From contig CBDCOW010000003.1 in the NCBI GenBank assembly GCA_965219875.1, positions 496,001-560,000 of the forward strand: a DNA stretch of 64,000 bases. The letters run 5' to 3'. A program made the position numbers and the translations under genes. The notes beneath the pieces were generated by a model. That model had not been told where the DNA came from and did not search any database. It saw only the letters and a list, made by a program, of their open reading frames with translations. The first letter of the stretch is position 1; the number at the start of each line of letters is the position of its first letter. Below are positions 27,408 through 36,478 of the stretch, in pieces. The stretch comes from DAOUKH01 sp965219875 (GTDB lineage: Bacteria; Chloroflexota; Dehalococcoidia; SHYB01).

Positions 27408-28118
27408 CTACGGAATGTCCATCTCCCCAAGGCGGCGCACGGTGAGGTAGACGAAGACGATCGTGACCACGGCGGCCCCGATCAGCGCGGCGGGAAGCTC
27501 GATGGCGCGGGATGAGAAGGCGGCCAAGCCTTGCTCGTCCAGTCCGTGCATGATGCCGATGGTGTAGCCCCGGATGCTCAGGTACCGGAGGCCGGAGATC
27601 AGGCTCGCCATGAGCCCTTCCCAGAGCAGGACGTAGACCAGCGCGAATCCGAGCGCCTTGTTGCTCACCAGTCCGGCCCAGGTGAAGAGCGCCGTGTACG
27701 CCGCCACACCGACGAGCGCACCGACGCCCGCCGCGACCGCGGCCTGCGCAGGAGCCTCGTCAACCGCGAGGGCCGCGACGACGACGGCCGCGATCACCAC
27801 GATCGGGCCGGCCACGAGTACCGTCGCGGCGACCTTGGGGAGGACGATGGCGAGGCGTGAAACCGGCTTCATCGCCAGCAGGCTGAGCGTCCGGTCCTCC
27901 ACCTCGTTGCCGAAGGCCGCCGTCGCCAGCGCCATCACGGCGATGGGCAAGACCGCGGCGATCACCAGCGCGTCGAGCGTTCCGTTAATGATCCCGTCCT
28001 CACCCCCGCCCGCAAGTGCGGCGACCAAGATGGGGAGGCCGGCGAGCAGCACCAGCAGGAGCAGTCGCCGAGGGCTTGCCGCCTGACGGAGCGCCAGGTT
28101 GAAGAGCGGAAGGCTCAT
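27408..28118 (-). CDS. ABC-2 type transporter permease
   Basis: This 236-residue membrane protein starts at the ATG at 28118, overlapping the ATPase stop by 4 bases (ATGA); longer open frames upstream are not real. Six hydrophobic segments are visible, starting with LLLLVLLAGLPILVAAL. EVEDRTLSLLAMKPVSR after the second is the usual ABC-2 cytosolic loop, found in proteins such as NatB. Last gene of the four-gene export operon. Cargo unknown. Confidence 0.85.
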   Translation of the reverse strand: MSLPLFNLALRQAASPRRLLLLVLLAGLPILVAALAGGGEDGIINGTLDALVIAAVLPIAVMALATAAFGNEVEDRTLSLLAMKPVSRLAIVLPKVAATVLVAGPIVVIAAVVVAALAVDEAPAQAAVAAGVGALVGVAAYTALFTWAGLVSNKALGFALVYVLLWEGLMASLISGLRYLSIRGYTIGIMHGLDEQGLAAFSSRAIELPAALIGAAVVTIVFVYLTVRRLGEMDIP

Positions 28119-29041
28119 CGCTGCACCACGTAGGTGAAGACGCTCTCCAACGAGTCGTCCAGCGGTTCGACCCGGTAGAGCCGGCTGCCGATGTCGCGGG
28201 CAAGGATCGCCACGGCGGCCTCCAGCTCGCCGATGTTCCCTGTGAGGACGTCGATCCCCTCCTCGTCCAAGGAGACCGAGAGCACGTTTTTGACCCCCAC
28301 GAGCGCGGCGGCCATCTCCCGCTGCTTGGAGGCGACGATGCGAACTTTGAAGGGGCGTTCGTCCAGCTTCTCGCGGATGGCCCGGAAGTCGCCGGACGCG
28401 GCGAGCTTGCCGCTCACCACGAGCAGGATGCGCTGCGCGAGCAGCTCGACCTCCTCGAGGATGTGAGACGAGATGAGAATCGTCTTGCCGTCCGCCGCGA
28501 GCCGCTCCACAAGGTCGGAGAACTCGAGGCGTTGGCGGGGGTCGGTGCCGTTGAGGGGTTCGTCGAGCACCAGGACGTCGGGCTGGTGGACCAGGGTGGC
28601 GGCAAGGCGTATGCGCTGCCGCATGCCGCGCGAGTAGGTGCCCACGGCGCGGTCCTGCGCATCCACGAGGTCGACGGAGCGGACCGCCTCCTCCACGGCG
28701 TCCTCGCCCGTCACGCCTTGCAGCTTCGCCGCGAGCTCGACGAACTCCCGGCCCGTCATGAAGGGATAGAGCGCGTCGTGCTCCGGCATCACGCCGATGC
28801 GCCGGTAGAGGTCGGGGTTGCCCCGCGCCGGCTGGCCCAAGACCCACACCTCCCCTTCGGAAGGCTTAGCCAGCCCGGCGATCATGTGGAGCAGCGTCGT
28901 CTTGCCGGCGCCGTTCGGGCCGAGGATGCCGGTAACGCCGGGGAACACGTCGAAGGTGACGTCGTTCACCGCGACGACGCTGCCGTACCACTTGGAGACG
29001 GCGTCGACCTCGATGCTCGGTTCGGCGGCGCTGGTAGTCAC
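28115..29041 (-). CDS. ABC transporter ATP-binding protein
   Basis: A GTG start at 29041 overlaps the preceding permease stop (GTGA) and gives 308 residues. Walker A is GPNGAGKTT (41-49), the signature is YSRGMRQRI and Walker B is VLVLDEPLNG. The last 90 residues form the C-terminal extension common in ABC-2 exporters. Asn-Gly-Thr-Asp after Walker B replaces the common AGLD, a small departure. It pairs with the permeases on either side. Confidence 0.88.
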   Translation of the reverse strand: MTTSAAEPSIEVDAVSKWYGSVVAVNDVTFDVFPGVTGILGPNGAGKTTLLHMIAGLAKPSEGEVWVLGQPARGNPDLYRRIGVMPEHDALYPFMTGREFVELAAKLQGVTGEDAVEEAVRSVDLVDAQDRAVGTYSRGMRQRIRLAATLVHQPDVLVLDEPLNGTDPRQRLEFSDLVERLAADGKTILISSHILEEVELLAQRILLVVSGKLAASGDFRAIREKLDERPFKVRIVASKQREMAAALVGVKNVLSVSLDEEGIDVLTGNIGELEAAVAILARDIGSRLYRVEPLDDSLESVFTYVVQR

Positions 29042-29976
29042 AGCTTGATACTCCGGTACCTGTTCCACAGCAGCAGACCTGCCCCGCCGGTCAGAAGCAC
29101 GTAGAAGCCGATGGGGAAGACGGCGTGCAACTCGGCCACCGCCTCCCGCGACGGCCCTGCGTCGTCGGGGTCGCGGTCGAAGATCATGGCGTTGAGACGC
29201 CCCGGCGTATCCCCCAAATGGAGGAGCGCCACGTAAGGCGCGGCGGCGCCGATGGGCCGCTCGCACACCCTTGTCGACCCCTCGGCCCCGTCAGTCCTTG
29301 TGCAGTTCTCAGCGGAGAAACCGTCGGCCACCGCGGAGGATGCCAGCACCGCGGCGATGACGAAGACCGCCGCGTAGGCGCGCCGGGTCGTAAACGTCGC
29401 GACGAGCATCGGCAGGACGGTGAAGAATAGAGCGACGACCACGCCGGCGGCGAGGAACCTCGGTATATCGAGCCAGTTGTCCCGCAGGTACTCCAACGGC
29501 TCGGTCGCCGTGAAAATCAGCCCAAGTTGCAGGACGATCTGCCCGGAGTAGACCAGCGCCAAGACGACGCCGAAGAAGGCGAAGAAGCGTGCGCCCAAGT
29601 AGTCCGTCGGGCTCAACGTGCGCACAAGATAGAGCTGGAGTACGTTGTCGCGCCGGTCGGGGATCAGAAGCTCGGGGGCCATGATGGCGCCAAAGATCAT
29701 GAGGACGAGGCCGATGATGGCATAGTAGTCCGCCGGGCCCGGAATGAAGTCGTCTGGTCCTCCCAACGCGAGGATCGCCACGAACACCAGGGCCGGCGTC
29801 ATCGCCGAAATGAAGAGGAGCACGGGGAGCACCTTGGCCCGCCCGCCGCGGCCGACGCCGAGGAGGCTGCGGACGCCGTTCTCGAAGACGGCGCGGCGCG
29901 CCCGGGCCCGGCCCTCCCGCGGACCGGTGTAGGGCTGATAGCCGAGATCGAAGACTTCCGCTTGGTCGACTCTCAC
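29038..29976 (-). CDS. ABC-2 type transporter permease (long form)
   Basis: The 312-residue protein has an N-terminal VFDLGYQPYTGPREGRARARR motif, which is typical of a permease group where it precedes the first membrane helix. Six or more hydrophobic segments follow, with an extracytosolic loop carrying two cysteines (SAENCTRTDG and RVCERP) that could form a disulfide. It overlaps its neighbours by 4 bases on both sides, showing a tightly coupled operon. Confidence 0.83.
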   Translation of the reverse strand: MRVDQAEVFDLGYQPYTGPREGRARARRAVFENGVRSLLGVGRGGRAKVLPVLLFISAMTPALVFVAILALGGPDDFIPGPADYYAIIGLVLMIFGAIMAPELLIPDRRDNVLQLYLVRTLSPTDYLGARFFAFFGVVLALVYSGQIVLQLGLIFTATEPLEYLRDNWLDIPRFLAAGVVVALFFTVLPMLVATFTTRRAYAAVFVIAAVLASSAVADGFSAENCTRTDGAEGSTRVCERPIGAAAPYVALLHLGDTPGRLNAMIFDRDPDDAGPSREAVAELHAVFPIGFYVLLTGGAGLLLWNRYRSIKL

Positions 29977-30872
29977 GACGGTTTCCTAAAGATGTCCCTG
30001 AGGTCCCGCCGGCGCGGCATCAGCCGACGCAACCGCGCCCCCGACTCCGCCGCCGCGTCGCGTATCAGGTCGTACTCGGCCTCGCCCGCCTGCTCGACGA
30101 CGAGGACTTTCCCATCGTCAGCGGCGACCACGCCCTTGGCCGCCAGCGTCGCGGCGAACTCCTCGCGCCGGTCCGCCACCTCGATAAGCAGGGTCTCGGT
30201 CTCTTCGGTGAGCTGTGCTACGGAGTCCTGCCTCGTCACGGTCCCGGACTCCAGGACGATCACCGAGTCGGCGACGCGCTCGATATCCCCCATCAGGTGG
30301 GTCGAGAGCATGATGCTGATGCCGAAACCTCGGGCGGTCCGCTTGATTAGGTCAAGCATTTCCTCGCGCCCCGCCGGGTCGAGGCCCGCCGTCGGCTCGT
30401 CGAGCAGCACAAGGACCGGGTCGTGGACGAGGGCCTGCGCGAGCTTCACCCGCTGCTTCATGCCGGTGGAGTATTCGCCGATGGGCCGGTAACGCTCCTC
30501 GTCCAACCCCACGTGGCGCAGGGTGTCCGCGGCGCGGGTGCGGGCGTACGCGGGCGGAATGCCGCTGACCTGCGCCATGTGCATCAGGAACTCTGACGCG
30601 GTGACGTTGGGGGGGAGCGACTCGTTCTCCGGCATGTAGCCGATGCGGGCCCGGCCCTCCACCGACTTGTAGGGCTCCTCCCCAAGCAGCATGGCCGTTC
30701 CTGAGGTGGGGAGGATCAGGCCGAGGAAGAGCTTCATCGCCGTGCTCTTCCCCGCGCCGTTGGGGCCAAGCAAGCCCGTAACTCCTTCTTGAACGTCGAA
30801 GCTCGCTTGCTCTAGCGCGATGGTGGAGCCGTAGTGCTTAGTGAGCGCACGGGCTTCGAGAAGGGCGACCAT
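29973..30872 (-). CDS. ABC transporter ATP-binding protein
   Basis: This first gene of the operon is 299 residues. Walker A is GPNGAGKST (36-44), the signature YSTGMKQRVKLAQAL and Walker B VLVLLDEPTAGLD, all intact. The C-terminal domain is the ABC-2 exporter type. Two ATPases plus two permeases in one operon suggest a heterodimeric exporter or two related exporters. The minus-strand TATACT at 30884-30879 is 7 bases before its ATG, so the mRNA may be leaderless. Confidence 0.9.
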   Translation of the reverse strand: MVALLEARALTKHYGSTIALEQASFDVQEGVTGLLGPNGAGKSTAMKLFLGLILPTSGTAMLLGEEPYKSVEGRARIGYMPENESLPPNVTASEFLMHMAQVSGIPPAYARTRAADTLRHVGLDEERYRPIGEYSTGMKQRVKLAQALVHDPVLVLLDEPTAGLDPAGREEMLDLIKRTARGFGISIMLSTHLMGDIERVADSVIVLESGTVTRQDSVAQLTEETETLLIEVADRREEFAATLAAKGVVAADDGKVLVVEQAGEAEYDLIRDAAAESGARLRRLMPRRRDLRDIFRKPS

Positions 30873-30878
30873 GGTGGC

Positions 30879-30884
30879 AGTATA
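30879..30884 (-). promoter_or_regulatory. Putative -10 (TATACT) of the ABC export operon
   Basis: Reverse-strand TATACTGCCACC leads directly to the ATG at 30872, leaving room only for a leaderless transcript. Confidence 0.5.
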
Positions 30885-30962
30885 CGCGACAGCGACGCGT
30901 TCCGGTCATGCCTCGCCGGTACGATTCGCCGGAGCGCCGATCATCCGTGGCGGGCGGCGTGG

Positions 30963-31751
30963 CTAGAAGTTCGGGTCGCGCTTCTCCTGGAGAGAGGCGA
31001 GACCTTCCTTCACCTCGGAACCGAGGAAGCCCAGGGTTTCCAGGGCGGCGGAGTAGTCGAAGGCGGTGTGTCCCCCGAGACGCAGCCATTGGTTGAGGAC
31101 GCGCTTGGTGTGACCGATGGCGATAGGCGGGCCCTTGGCGAGGCGGGCGGCGACGTCCATGGCCGTCGTCATGAGCTCACCGGCGGGGACGGCCATGCTG
31201 ATAAGGCCGATGCGCTCCGCCTCAGTGCCGGTGAGGCTGTCGCCGGTGAGCAGGTAGCGCTTCGCCTTCGCCATCCCAATCAGGAGGGGCCAGGACATGG
31301 CGGCGTGGTCGCCGGCGGCGACGCCGAGCTTGACGTGCCCATCCAGCAGCATGGCGTCCTCCGCGGCGATGCTGATGTCGGCCATGATCGCCACCGCCAG
31401 CCCACCGCCGAGAGCGTAGCCGTTGATGGCGGAGACGATGGGCTTGTCGAGATTGGTCATGTTGTAGGCGATGGCGCGGGTCTCTTCGAGCAGACGGGCG
31501 GCGGTGGCGTGGTCGCCGACGCTGGAATCCAGCAGGTCGTAGTCGCCGCCGACGGAGAAGGCGCGGCCCGCGCCGGTGACGAGCACGGAACGCACGTCGG
31601 GATCGGCGGCGAAGTCGAGCCAGATGCGGCCGGTATCGGCGTGCATGGCCGCGGTCAGCGCGTTGAGCTTGTCGGGGCGGTTGAAGGTGACGACGGCGAC
31701 ACCCTCGCGGTGCTCGACGAGGATGTCGGGGCCGTAGCGGCTGTAGTCCAT
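30963..31751 (-). CDS. Enoyl-CoA hydratase/isomerase (crotonase) family protein
   Basis: The protein is 262 residues from the ATG at 31751; the longer frame upstream is not homologous. Oxyanion-hole strands RAFSVGGDYDLL and SAINGYALGGGLAVAIMAD are intact. At the crotonase catalytic Glu144 position (usually PE-x-x-LG), it reads GHVKLGVAAGDH, so the acid is replaced by His. Classical hydratase activity is doubtful, and isomerase, dehalogenase or thioester chemistry is possible. Last gene of the minus-strand acyl-CoA operon. Confidence 0.85.
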   Translation of the reverse strand: MDYSRYGPDILVEHREGVAVVTFNRPDKLNALTAAMHADTGRIWLDFAADPDVRSVLVTGAGRAFSVGGDYDLLDSSVGDHATAARLLEETRAIAYNMTNLDKPIVSAINGYALGGGLAVAIMADISIAAEDAMLLDGHVKLGVAAGDHAAMSWPLLIGMAKAKRYLLTGDSLTGTEAERIGLISMAVPAGELMTTAMDVAARLAKGPPIAIGHTKRVLNQWLRLGGHTAFDYSAALETLGFLGSEVKEGLASLQEKRDPNF

Positions 31752-31818
31752 GGCGGCGCCTCCGGCTGCGTAGTGCGCCGCGACAGTAGCCCGAAGCGCG
31801 GGCAGGCGCAACTCCGGC

Positions 31819-32259
31819 CTAGGCGGGGCGGAAGCGGGGCACGGTGATGTCGGCGCCGACGTCGTCCCAGGCCAGCTCGACGGGCATGTCCACCCGGACC
31901 TCGTCATACGAGCAGCCGACGACGTTGCTGATGAGCTTGACGCCGCCGCAATCGTCGAGGCGGACGACCACAACAGCGTAGGGGACGGCGTCCATGACGG
32001 CGGGGTGGGCCCCGTGATATACCACGGTGTAGGTGAAGACGCGGCCGTGGCCGGCGGACTCGTCGAACTCGAAGTCAAAGCCGCGGCACTTGGGGCAGAC
32101 CGCCGACGGGGGGGCTCGGTGGAGCCCACAATCGGCGCAGCGCTGCACGACGAGGCGGTGCTCACGGCAGGCCTCCCAGAAGGGCGCGGTGACCTCATCG
32201 GGGGCCGGCGGCGGCATGCCAGGAGCGAAGATGTGCAGCGGAGTCCGTTCGTTCGCCAT
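31819..32259 (-). CDS. Zn-ribbon/OB-fold DUF35 protein, thiolase partner
   Basis: The 146-residue protein has a CxxC-x10-CxxC rubredoxin-like ribbon (C41, C44, C55, C58) and then an OB-fold with GRVFTYTVVYHGAHPA and PYAVVVVRLDD. This is the DUF35 or ChsH2-type partner that binds acyl-CoA alongside SCPx thiolases and aldolases. The gene directly follows the thiolase, 3 bases from its stop, which supports a complex between them. Confidence 0.9.
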   Translation of the reverse strand: MANERTPLHIFAPGMPPPAPDEVTAPFWEACREHRLVVQRCADCGLHRAPPSAVCPKCRGFDFEFDESAGHGRVFTYTVVYHGAHPAVMDAVPYAVVVVRLDDCGGVKLISNVVGCSYDEVRVDMPVELAWDDVGADITVPRFRPA

Positions 32260-32262
32260 TAG

Positions 32263-33456
32263 TCAGCTCGACTTTGACAGGATGAGGGCGCTGGAGGGCG
32301 ACGCCGACGGTCCGGCGACGACGAGAGAAAGCTCGGCGTCGGAGACCTGCGCGGTGGAGTCGCCGCGGATCTGCCGCGCCGCCTCGACGATCATCTCGAA
32401 GCCGTGAACGTTTCCCTCGGCGAGGTTGCCCCCACTGGTATTCGAGGGCAGGGCGCCGTCGGGCCACAGCAGGTTCCCTTCCTCGACGAAGCGCCCGCCC
32501 CCGCCCTTCTCGCAGAAGCCGAAGTCCTCAATGGCCATGAGCACCTGGCCGGTAAAGTTCTCGTAGAACTGCGCGACGTCGATATCGGCGGGGCCGACGC
32601 CGGCGCGCTCGTAGACCTCGCGGGCCACGTCCGAGAGGCCCGCCGTCGTCCAGAGGTCGTCGGGCCACGCCATTCGGTTCGGGCCGTCGCCTTCGCCCAT
32701 GCCCTGCGCCGCGCCGGCGATGTAGACCGGCGGACGCCGCGGGCGCTTGACGCGCTCCACACTCGTCACCACCACGGCGCAGGCGCCGTCGCTTTCCTGG
32801 CAGCAATCGTAGAGCCGGTAGGGGTCGGCGATGAGGCGCGAGGCCTGGTGGTCGTCAATGGTGATCGGGCGTCCGTGCATCACGGCCCGGGGGTTGCGCT
32901 GGGCGTGGGCGTAGGCCGCGACGGCGATCGCGCCGAACTGGCGGCTCGTAGTGCCGAACTCGTGCATGTGGCGGCGGGCCTGCAGAGCGTAGCCCACCAC
33001 GGGGGCGAGCATGCCGAAGGGCGCGGCGAACTGCTGCCCTCCGCCGACGGGCGCATCGCCGCGGATGCCCATGTTGACCCCGGCGCTGGAGCGTCCCTGC
33101 AACGCGCCCTGGCATCGCGAGCGGTAGCAGACCACGACCTCCGCGGTCTCGCTGTAGACGGCCATCGCGGCATTGTGGATGATGCCGCAGGCGGCGTTGC
33201 CCCCGCCGGGGTAGAGGTTGGCGAAGCGCAAATGAGGGACGCCGAGCGCCTGCGCCAGGGCGGACGCCTCGCTCTTCTCCATGGCATAGGTGGCGAAGCC
33301 GTCGACGTCCCGCATGGTAAGCCCGGCGTCTTCGACCGCCTTGAGCACCGCCTCGCAGGCCAACGCGAACTCAGGCCGCTTCGCCTGTCCCCGCTTCGAG
33401 TACTCCGTTTCGCCGACGCCGGCGATGCACGTCTGGCCCCGCAGCGCCCACGTCAT
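32263..33456 (-). CDS. SCPx-type thiolase / lipid-transfer protein
   Basis: The 397-residue thiolase-fold protein begins QTCIAGVGETEYSKRG, the SCPx/acetyl-CoA acetyltransferase start. GGGNAACGIIHNAAMAV carries a likely nucleophilic Cys near residue 89. DIDVAQFYENFTGQVLMAIEDFGFC and TSGGNLAEGNVHGFEMIVEA are the conserved second half. Together with DUF35 it probably does thiolytic or retro-aldol cleavage of a branched or cyclic acyl-CoA. The substrate is unknown. It follows the acyl-CoA dehydrogenase by 83 bases. Confidence 0.88.
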   Translation of the reverse strand: MTWALRGQTCIAGVGETEYSKRGQAKRPEFALACEAVLKAVEDAGLTMRDVDGFATYAMEKSEASALAQALGVPHLRFANLYPGGGNAACGIIHNAAMAVYSETAEVVVCYRSRCQGALQGRSSAGVNMGIRGDAPVGGGQQFAAPFGMLAPVVGYALQARRHMHEFGTTSRQFGAIAVAAYAHAQRNPRAVMHGRPITIDDHQASRLIADPYRLYDCCQESDGACAVVVTSVERVKRPRRPPVYIAGAAQGMGEGDGPNRMAWPDDLWTTAGLSDVAREVYERAGVGPADIDVAQFYENFTGQVLMAIEDFGFCEKGGGGRFVEEGNLLWPDGALPSNTSGGNLAEGNVHGFEMIVEAARQIRGDSTAQVSDAELSLVVAGPSASPSSALILSKSS

Positions 33457-33539
33457 GCCGCAGCCTCGCTTCTTCCGCTCGCCGTCCCGTTCTCATCCCG
33501 CATGGAGCGAACCCCCCTAGGCGGCACAGGATAGCAGTC

Positions 33540-34703
33540 CTACGCCCGGGGCAACCCGAGGCCCCGTCCGGCGATGATGTTGCGCTGGATCTCGCTGGAG
33601 CCGCCGGCCAGGGTGTGGCCGATGGTCTGGCGCAGGGCGAGCTCGACTCTGCCGCCGGCGCGGAGATGGCGGGCCGCGGCGGGCGCGGAAACCTGTGCGT
33701 ACAGGCCGAGCGCCTCGGCACCCAAGCGCGCGTGGCGTTGCGACATCTCGCTGCCGAAGACTTTGATCTGCGAGGCGGCGTAGCTTATGTCCTCCTCCCG
33801 CGATTGGAGCCAGCCAATGCGGAAGGAGAGCATACGGGCCACCTCGGCCTCGATGGCGACCGAGGCCAGCTTGTGGCGCGTCACCGGTGGCACGGACCCG
33901 TACTCCCGCAGGAGCGCGACGAGGTCGCCGAGCATGAGCTTGGCGTTGGCGGCGTGCTCGATCATGGTCCGCTCGAGGTTGAGCGCCGCCGTGGCCACGT
34001 ACCAACCCTCGTTCTCGGCGCCGATGAGCGATTCCTGCACCGGGACGCGGACGTCGTCGTAGTAGACGATGTTCTGGACGTGGCCGCCCAGGTTTTCGAT
34101 CTTCTCGAAGCGGATGCCTGGCGTCTTGGCCGGGATGACGAAGAAGCTAATGCCGCGGTGCTTGGGCGCGTTGGGGTCGGTGCGCGCCAGCAGGAAGGAG
34201 TAGTCGGCGGTGTCGATGTCGCCGCCCCAGATCTTCTGCCCGTTGATCACGTACCAATCGCCGTCCCGGTCGGCGCGGGTCTGGAGGCCGGTGAGGTCGG
34301 AGCCGGCGTTGGGTTCTGAGAAACCTTGGTGGAAGGAAATCTCGGCCCGGGCGATGGGGAGCAGAAACCGTTCCTTTTGCTCCTCGGTCCCCTTTCCCAG
34401 GATGGCGGGGCCGAGGAACGTGGCGCCCTGGTCGCGGGCGTAGAACCGCCGCCGCGCCGTCTCCTCGGAGAACACCATCTGCCGGCTGATCGGCGCGTCC
34501 ATGCCGCCGTACCTTTCGGGCCAGGCCATGCAGAGCCAGCGCCGCTCGCCAAGCTCGCGCCGCACCCGGCGGACGGTCTCGCGCGTTTCGGGCCGCTCCT
34601 GCGCGACGGGGTCTTGCCCCCAATCGGCGGGGAAAGCGTTGTCGTAGAAGGCCGCGAGTTCGGCGCGGAACGCCTCGTCTTCAGGCGAGAATTCGAAACG
34701 CAC
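33540..34703 (-). CDS. Acyl-CoA dehydrogenase family protein
   Basis: The 387-residue flavoprotein contains FHQGFSEPNAGSDLTGLQTRA (FAD/substrate loop), YVINGQKIWGGDIDTADYSFLLART and, at the C-terminus, TLAGGSSEIQRNIIAGRGLGLPR, the signature close. The N-terminal alpha domain is FSPEDEAFRAELAAFYDNAFP. It dehydrogenates an acyl-CoA, passing electrons to ETF. The catalytic base is not certain from sequence. It lies 11 bases after the crotonase in the operon. Confidence 0.92.
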   Translation of the reverse strand: MRFEFSPEDEAFRAELAAFYDNAFPADWGQDPVAQERPETRETVRRVRRELGERRWLCMAWPERYGGMDAPISRQMVFSEETARRRFYARDQGATFLGPAILGKGTEEQKERFLLPIARAEISFHQGFSEPNAGSDLTGLQTRADRDGDWYVINGQKIWGGDIDTADYSFLLARTDPNAPKHRGISFFVIPAKTPGIRFEKIENLGGHVQNIVYYDDVRVPVQESLIGAENEGWYVATAALNLERTMIEHAANAKLMLGDLVALLREYGSVPPVTRHKLASVAIEAEVARMLSFRIGWLQSREEDISYAASQIKVFGSEMSQRHARLGAEALGLYAQVSAPAAARHLRAGGRVELALRQTIGHTLAGGSSEIQRNIIAGRGLGLPRA

Positions 34704-34714
34704 GGCTCTTGACC

Positions 34715-35521
34715 CTAGCGGCCCTGGAACTGGGGTGGGCGCTTTTCGACGAAGGCGCGGGGGCCTTCCTTGGCGTCCTCGGTGGACTGGGCCAGGGTCA
34801 TGGCGGCTTGGGCCGCGTCCATGGCTTCAAGGAAGGAGGAGGTGAGGCCGCGGTAGACGAGGCGCTTGGTGAGCTGCATCGCGATGGGCGGCCCCGCAGC
34901 GAGCTTTTCGGCATACGCACGGGCCTCGTCCATGAGGCTGTCGTGGGGGACGACTTTCAACAGGTAGCCGATCTCCAGCGCCTTCTCCGCACCGAAGAGC
35001 TCCCCCGACCAGAGCAGTTCGAGCGCCTTTTGCAACCCCACGAGTCGGGGAAGGAGCCATGCGCCGCCGTCACCGGGGATCAGCCCGACATTGACGTAGG
35101 ACATACTGAAACGCGCCTGGTCGGAGGCGATGCGGATGTCGGTCATCGACGCCATGTCCATGCCCGCACCGACCGCCGCGCCGTTAATCGCCCCGATGTA
35201 GGGCTTGTCGAGCAGGTGCAGCGCCCGCGCCACCTGGTGGACGGTGAAGCGCAGCCCGTTGCGCCGCTCGGCGACAGTGGCGTCCGTGCGCAATACCTTG
35301 TCCTCCTCGGCGCGTGCTTTCAGATTGGCGCCCGCGCAGAAGGCCCGCCCCGTCCCGGTGATAATCACCGCGCGTACCGCCTCGTCGTGCGCCGACTTGG
35401 TAATGGCCTCGGCCCACTCCGTGAGCAGCGTGTCGCTGAACGAGTTCATGCGGTCGGGGCAGTTCAGCGTAATCGTGGCGACGTGATCGCTCACGTCGTA
35501 GAGAATCTCTTCGTAGCTCAT
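34715..35521 (-). CDS. Enoyl-CoA hydratase/isomerase (crotonase) family protein
   Basis: An AGGAG 8 bases before the ATG at 35521 fixes the start, giving 268 residues. It has GTGRAFCAGANLKARAEED and GAINGAAVGAGMDMASMTD, the two oxyanion-hole strands. The Glu144 position is Tyr (SYVNVGLIPGDGG), while an acidic residue is kept near the Glu164 position (LWSGEL). It acts with the neighbouring acyl-CoA dehydrogenase and thiolase in one beta-oxidation-like route. Confidence 0.88.
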   Translation of the reverse strand: MSYEEILYDVSDHVATITLNCPDRMNSFSDTLLTEWAEAITKSAHDEAVRAVIITGTGRAFCAGANLKARAEEDKVLRTDATVAERRNGLRFTVHQVARALHLLDKPYIGAINGAAVGAGMDMASMTDIRIASDQARFSMSYVNVGLIPGDGGAWLLPRLVGLQKALELLWSGELFGAEKALEIGYLLKVVPHDSLMDEARAYAEKLAAGPPIAMQLTKRLVYRGLTSSFLEAMDAAQAAMTLAQSTEDAKEGPRAFVEKRPPQFQGR

Positions 35522-35552
35522 ATGGGGAACTCCTGAAAGGGGCGTTGGAGGA

Positions 35553-36317
35553 TCACTCGATGCGGAAGCCGTAGCGGGTGGGGGTAACGAGCCGGTAGGG
35601 GCTCTGGAAAAGAACGTTGGAGGCGCCGCCGGGGGCGGGCGAGGTGCCGCGCGCAACCCAGCCCTCGCGGGCCTTCTGAATCTCCGCGACGGTCTTCACC
35701 GGGTCTTCGTCGAGCAGGTAGAGGTTCATATAGCGGCCGGCCTTGCCGGCGCCCGTGCCGAACTCGGCGTGGGCCTCAAGGCGCATCGCCGCGACGACGC
35801 CGGGCACCGCGAGCAGGTCCTTGGAATGCGCCTCGGCGAACCACTCGTCAACGGCGGGGCGCATCGCCGGGTCGGCGACCTCGGTCATCACCACGTAGAT
35901 CCCCTGGTGTCCCAGGTAAGGCACCGCCGCCTCGACAACGGGGATGCCGGGCCGCGCGTGGGCCTGGGTGAGCGCGTAGAAGGTAACGTCGGCGATCTTG
36001 CCGTGGCGGAAGATACGCTTCTCCTTGCGAAGGCGGACGCCGGCCTCGTTCCAGTAACCCATCACAGCGCCGATGTCGGCGGTGGACATGAAGTAAGTGG
36101 AGCAGTACGAGCCTTTGCCGTCGGCGAGCTCGGGCAGCTTGGACGGCCCGGGGCGCGCCGCCTTGCACTCGGTGTCGGCGACGTACCGCCGCCCTAAGAG
36201 CATGTCGTCGAGGGCGACGAACTCGGGCAGGTGGTCGAAGTCGTACCAGACGTTGTAGTCCTGAGTGTGCTCTTGGGGCACGTCGATGAGACCGACGACC
36301 GCGCCGTTCGCTTTCAT
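35553..36317 (-). CDS. EthD-like dimeric alpha/beta-barrel protein (two repeats)
   Basis: The 254-residue protein is built of two similar ferredoxin-like halves. The first contains DVPQEHTQDYNVWYDFDHLPEFV with a His/Asp-rich active-site-like helix, and the second VADPAMRPAVDEWFAEAHSKDLLAVPGVVAAMR. This matches EthD/DUF4286-type proteins, which often cluster with ring- or sterol-degrading genes. The role is unknown. It is first in the minus-strand acyl-CoA operon. Confidence 0.65.
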   Translation of the reverse strand: MKANGAVVGLIDVPQEHTQDYNVWYDFDHLPEFVALDDMLLGRRYVADTECKAARPGPSKLPELADGKGSYCSTYFMSTADIGAVMGYWNEAGVRLRKEKRIFRHGKIADVTFYALTQAHARPGIPVVEAAVPYLGHQGIYVVMTEVADPAMRPAVDEWFAEAHSKDLLAVPGVVAAMRLEAHAEFGTGAGKAGRYMNLYLLDEDPVKTVAEIQKAREGWVARGTSPAPGGASNVLFQSPYRLVTPTRYGFRIE

Positions 36318-36478
36318 GGAGACCTCCGAGCGCGCAGCCGTTTTCGACGGGCGCGCCCCCGCGGAACGTTAGCGGAGCGCACCGGCGAGCGCAAGGCAGG
36401 ACGGAGCGCTCACACCTTGCGCTCCGCGCCGAAAAACACCCGCTTGGCGGCTAACGGTTTTATTGGTACCATGGCCCG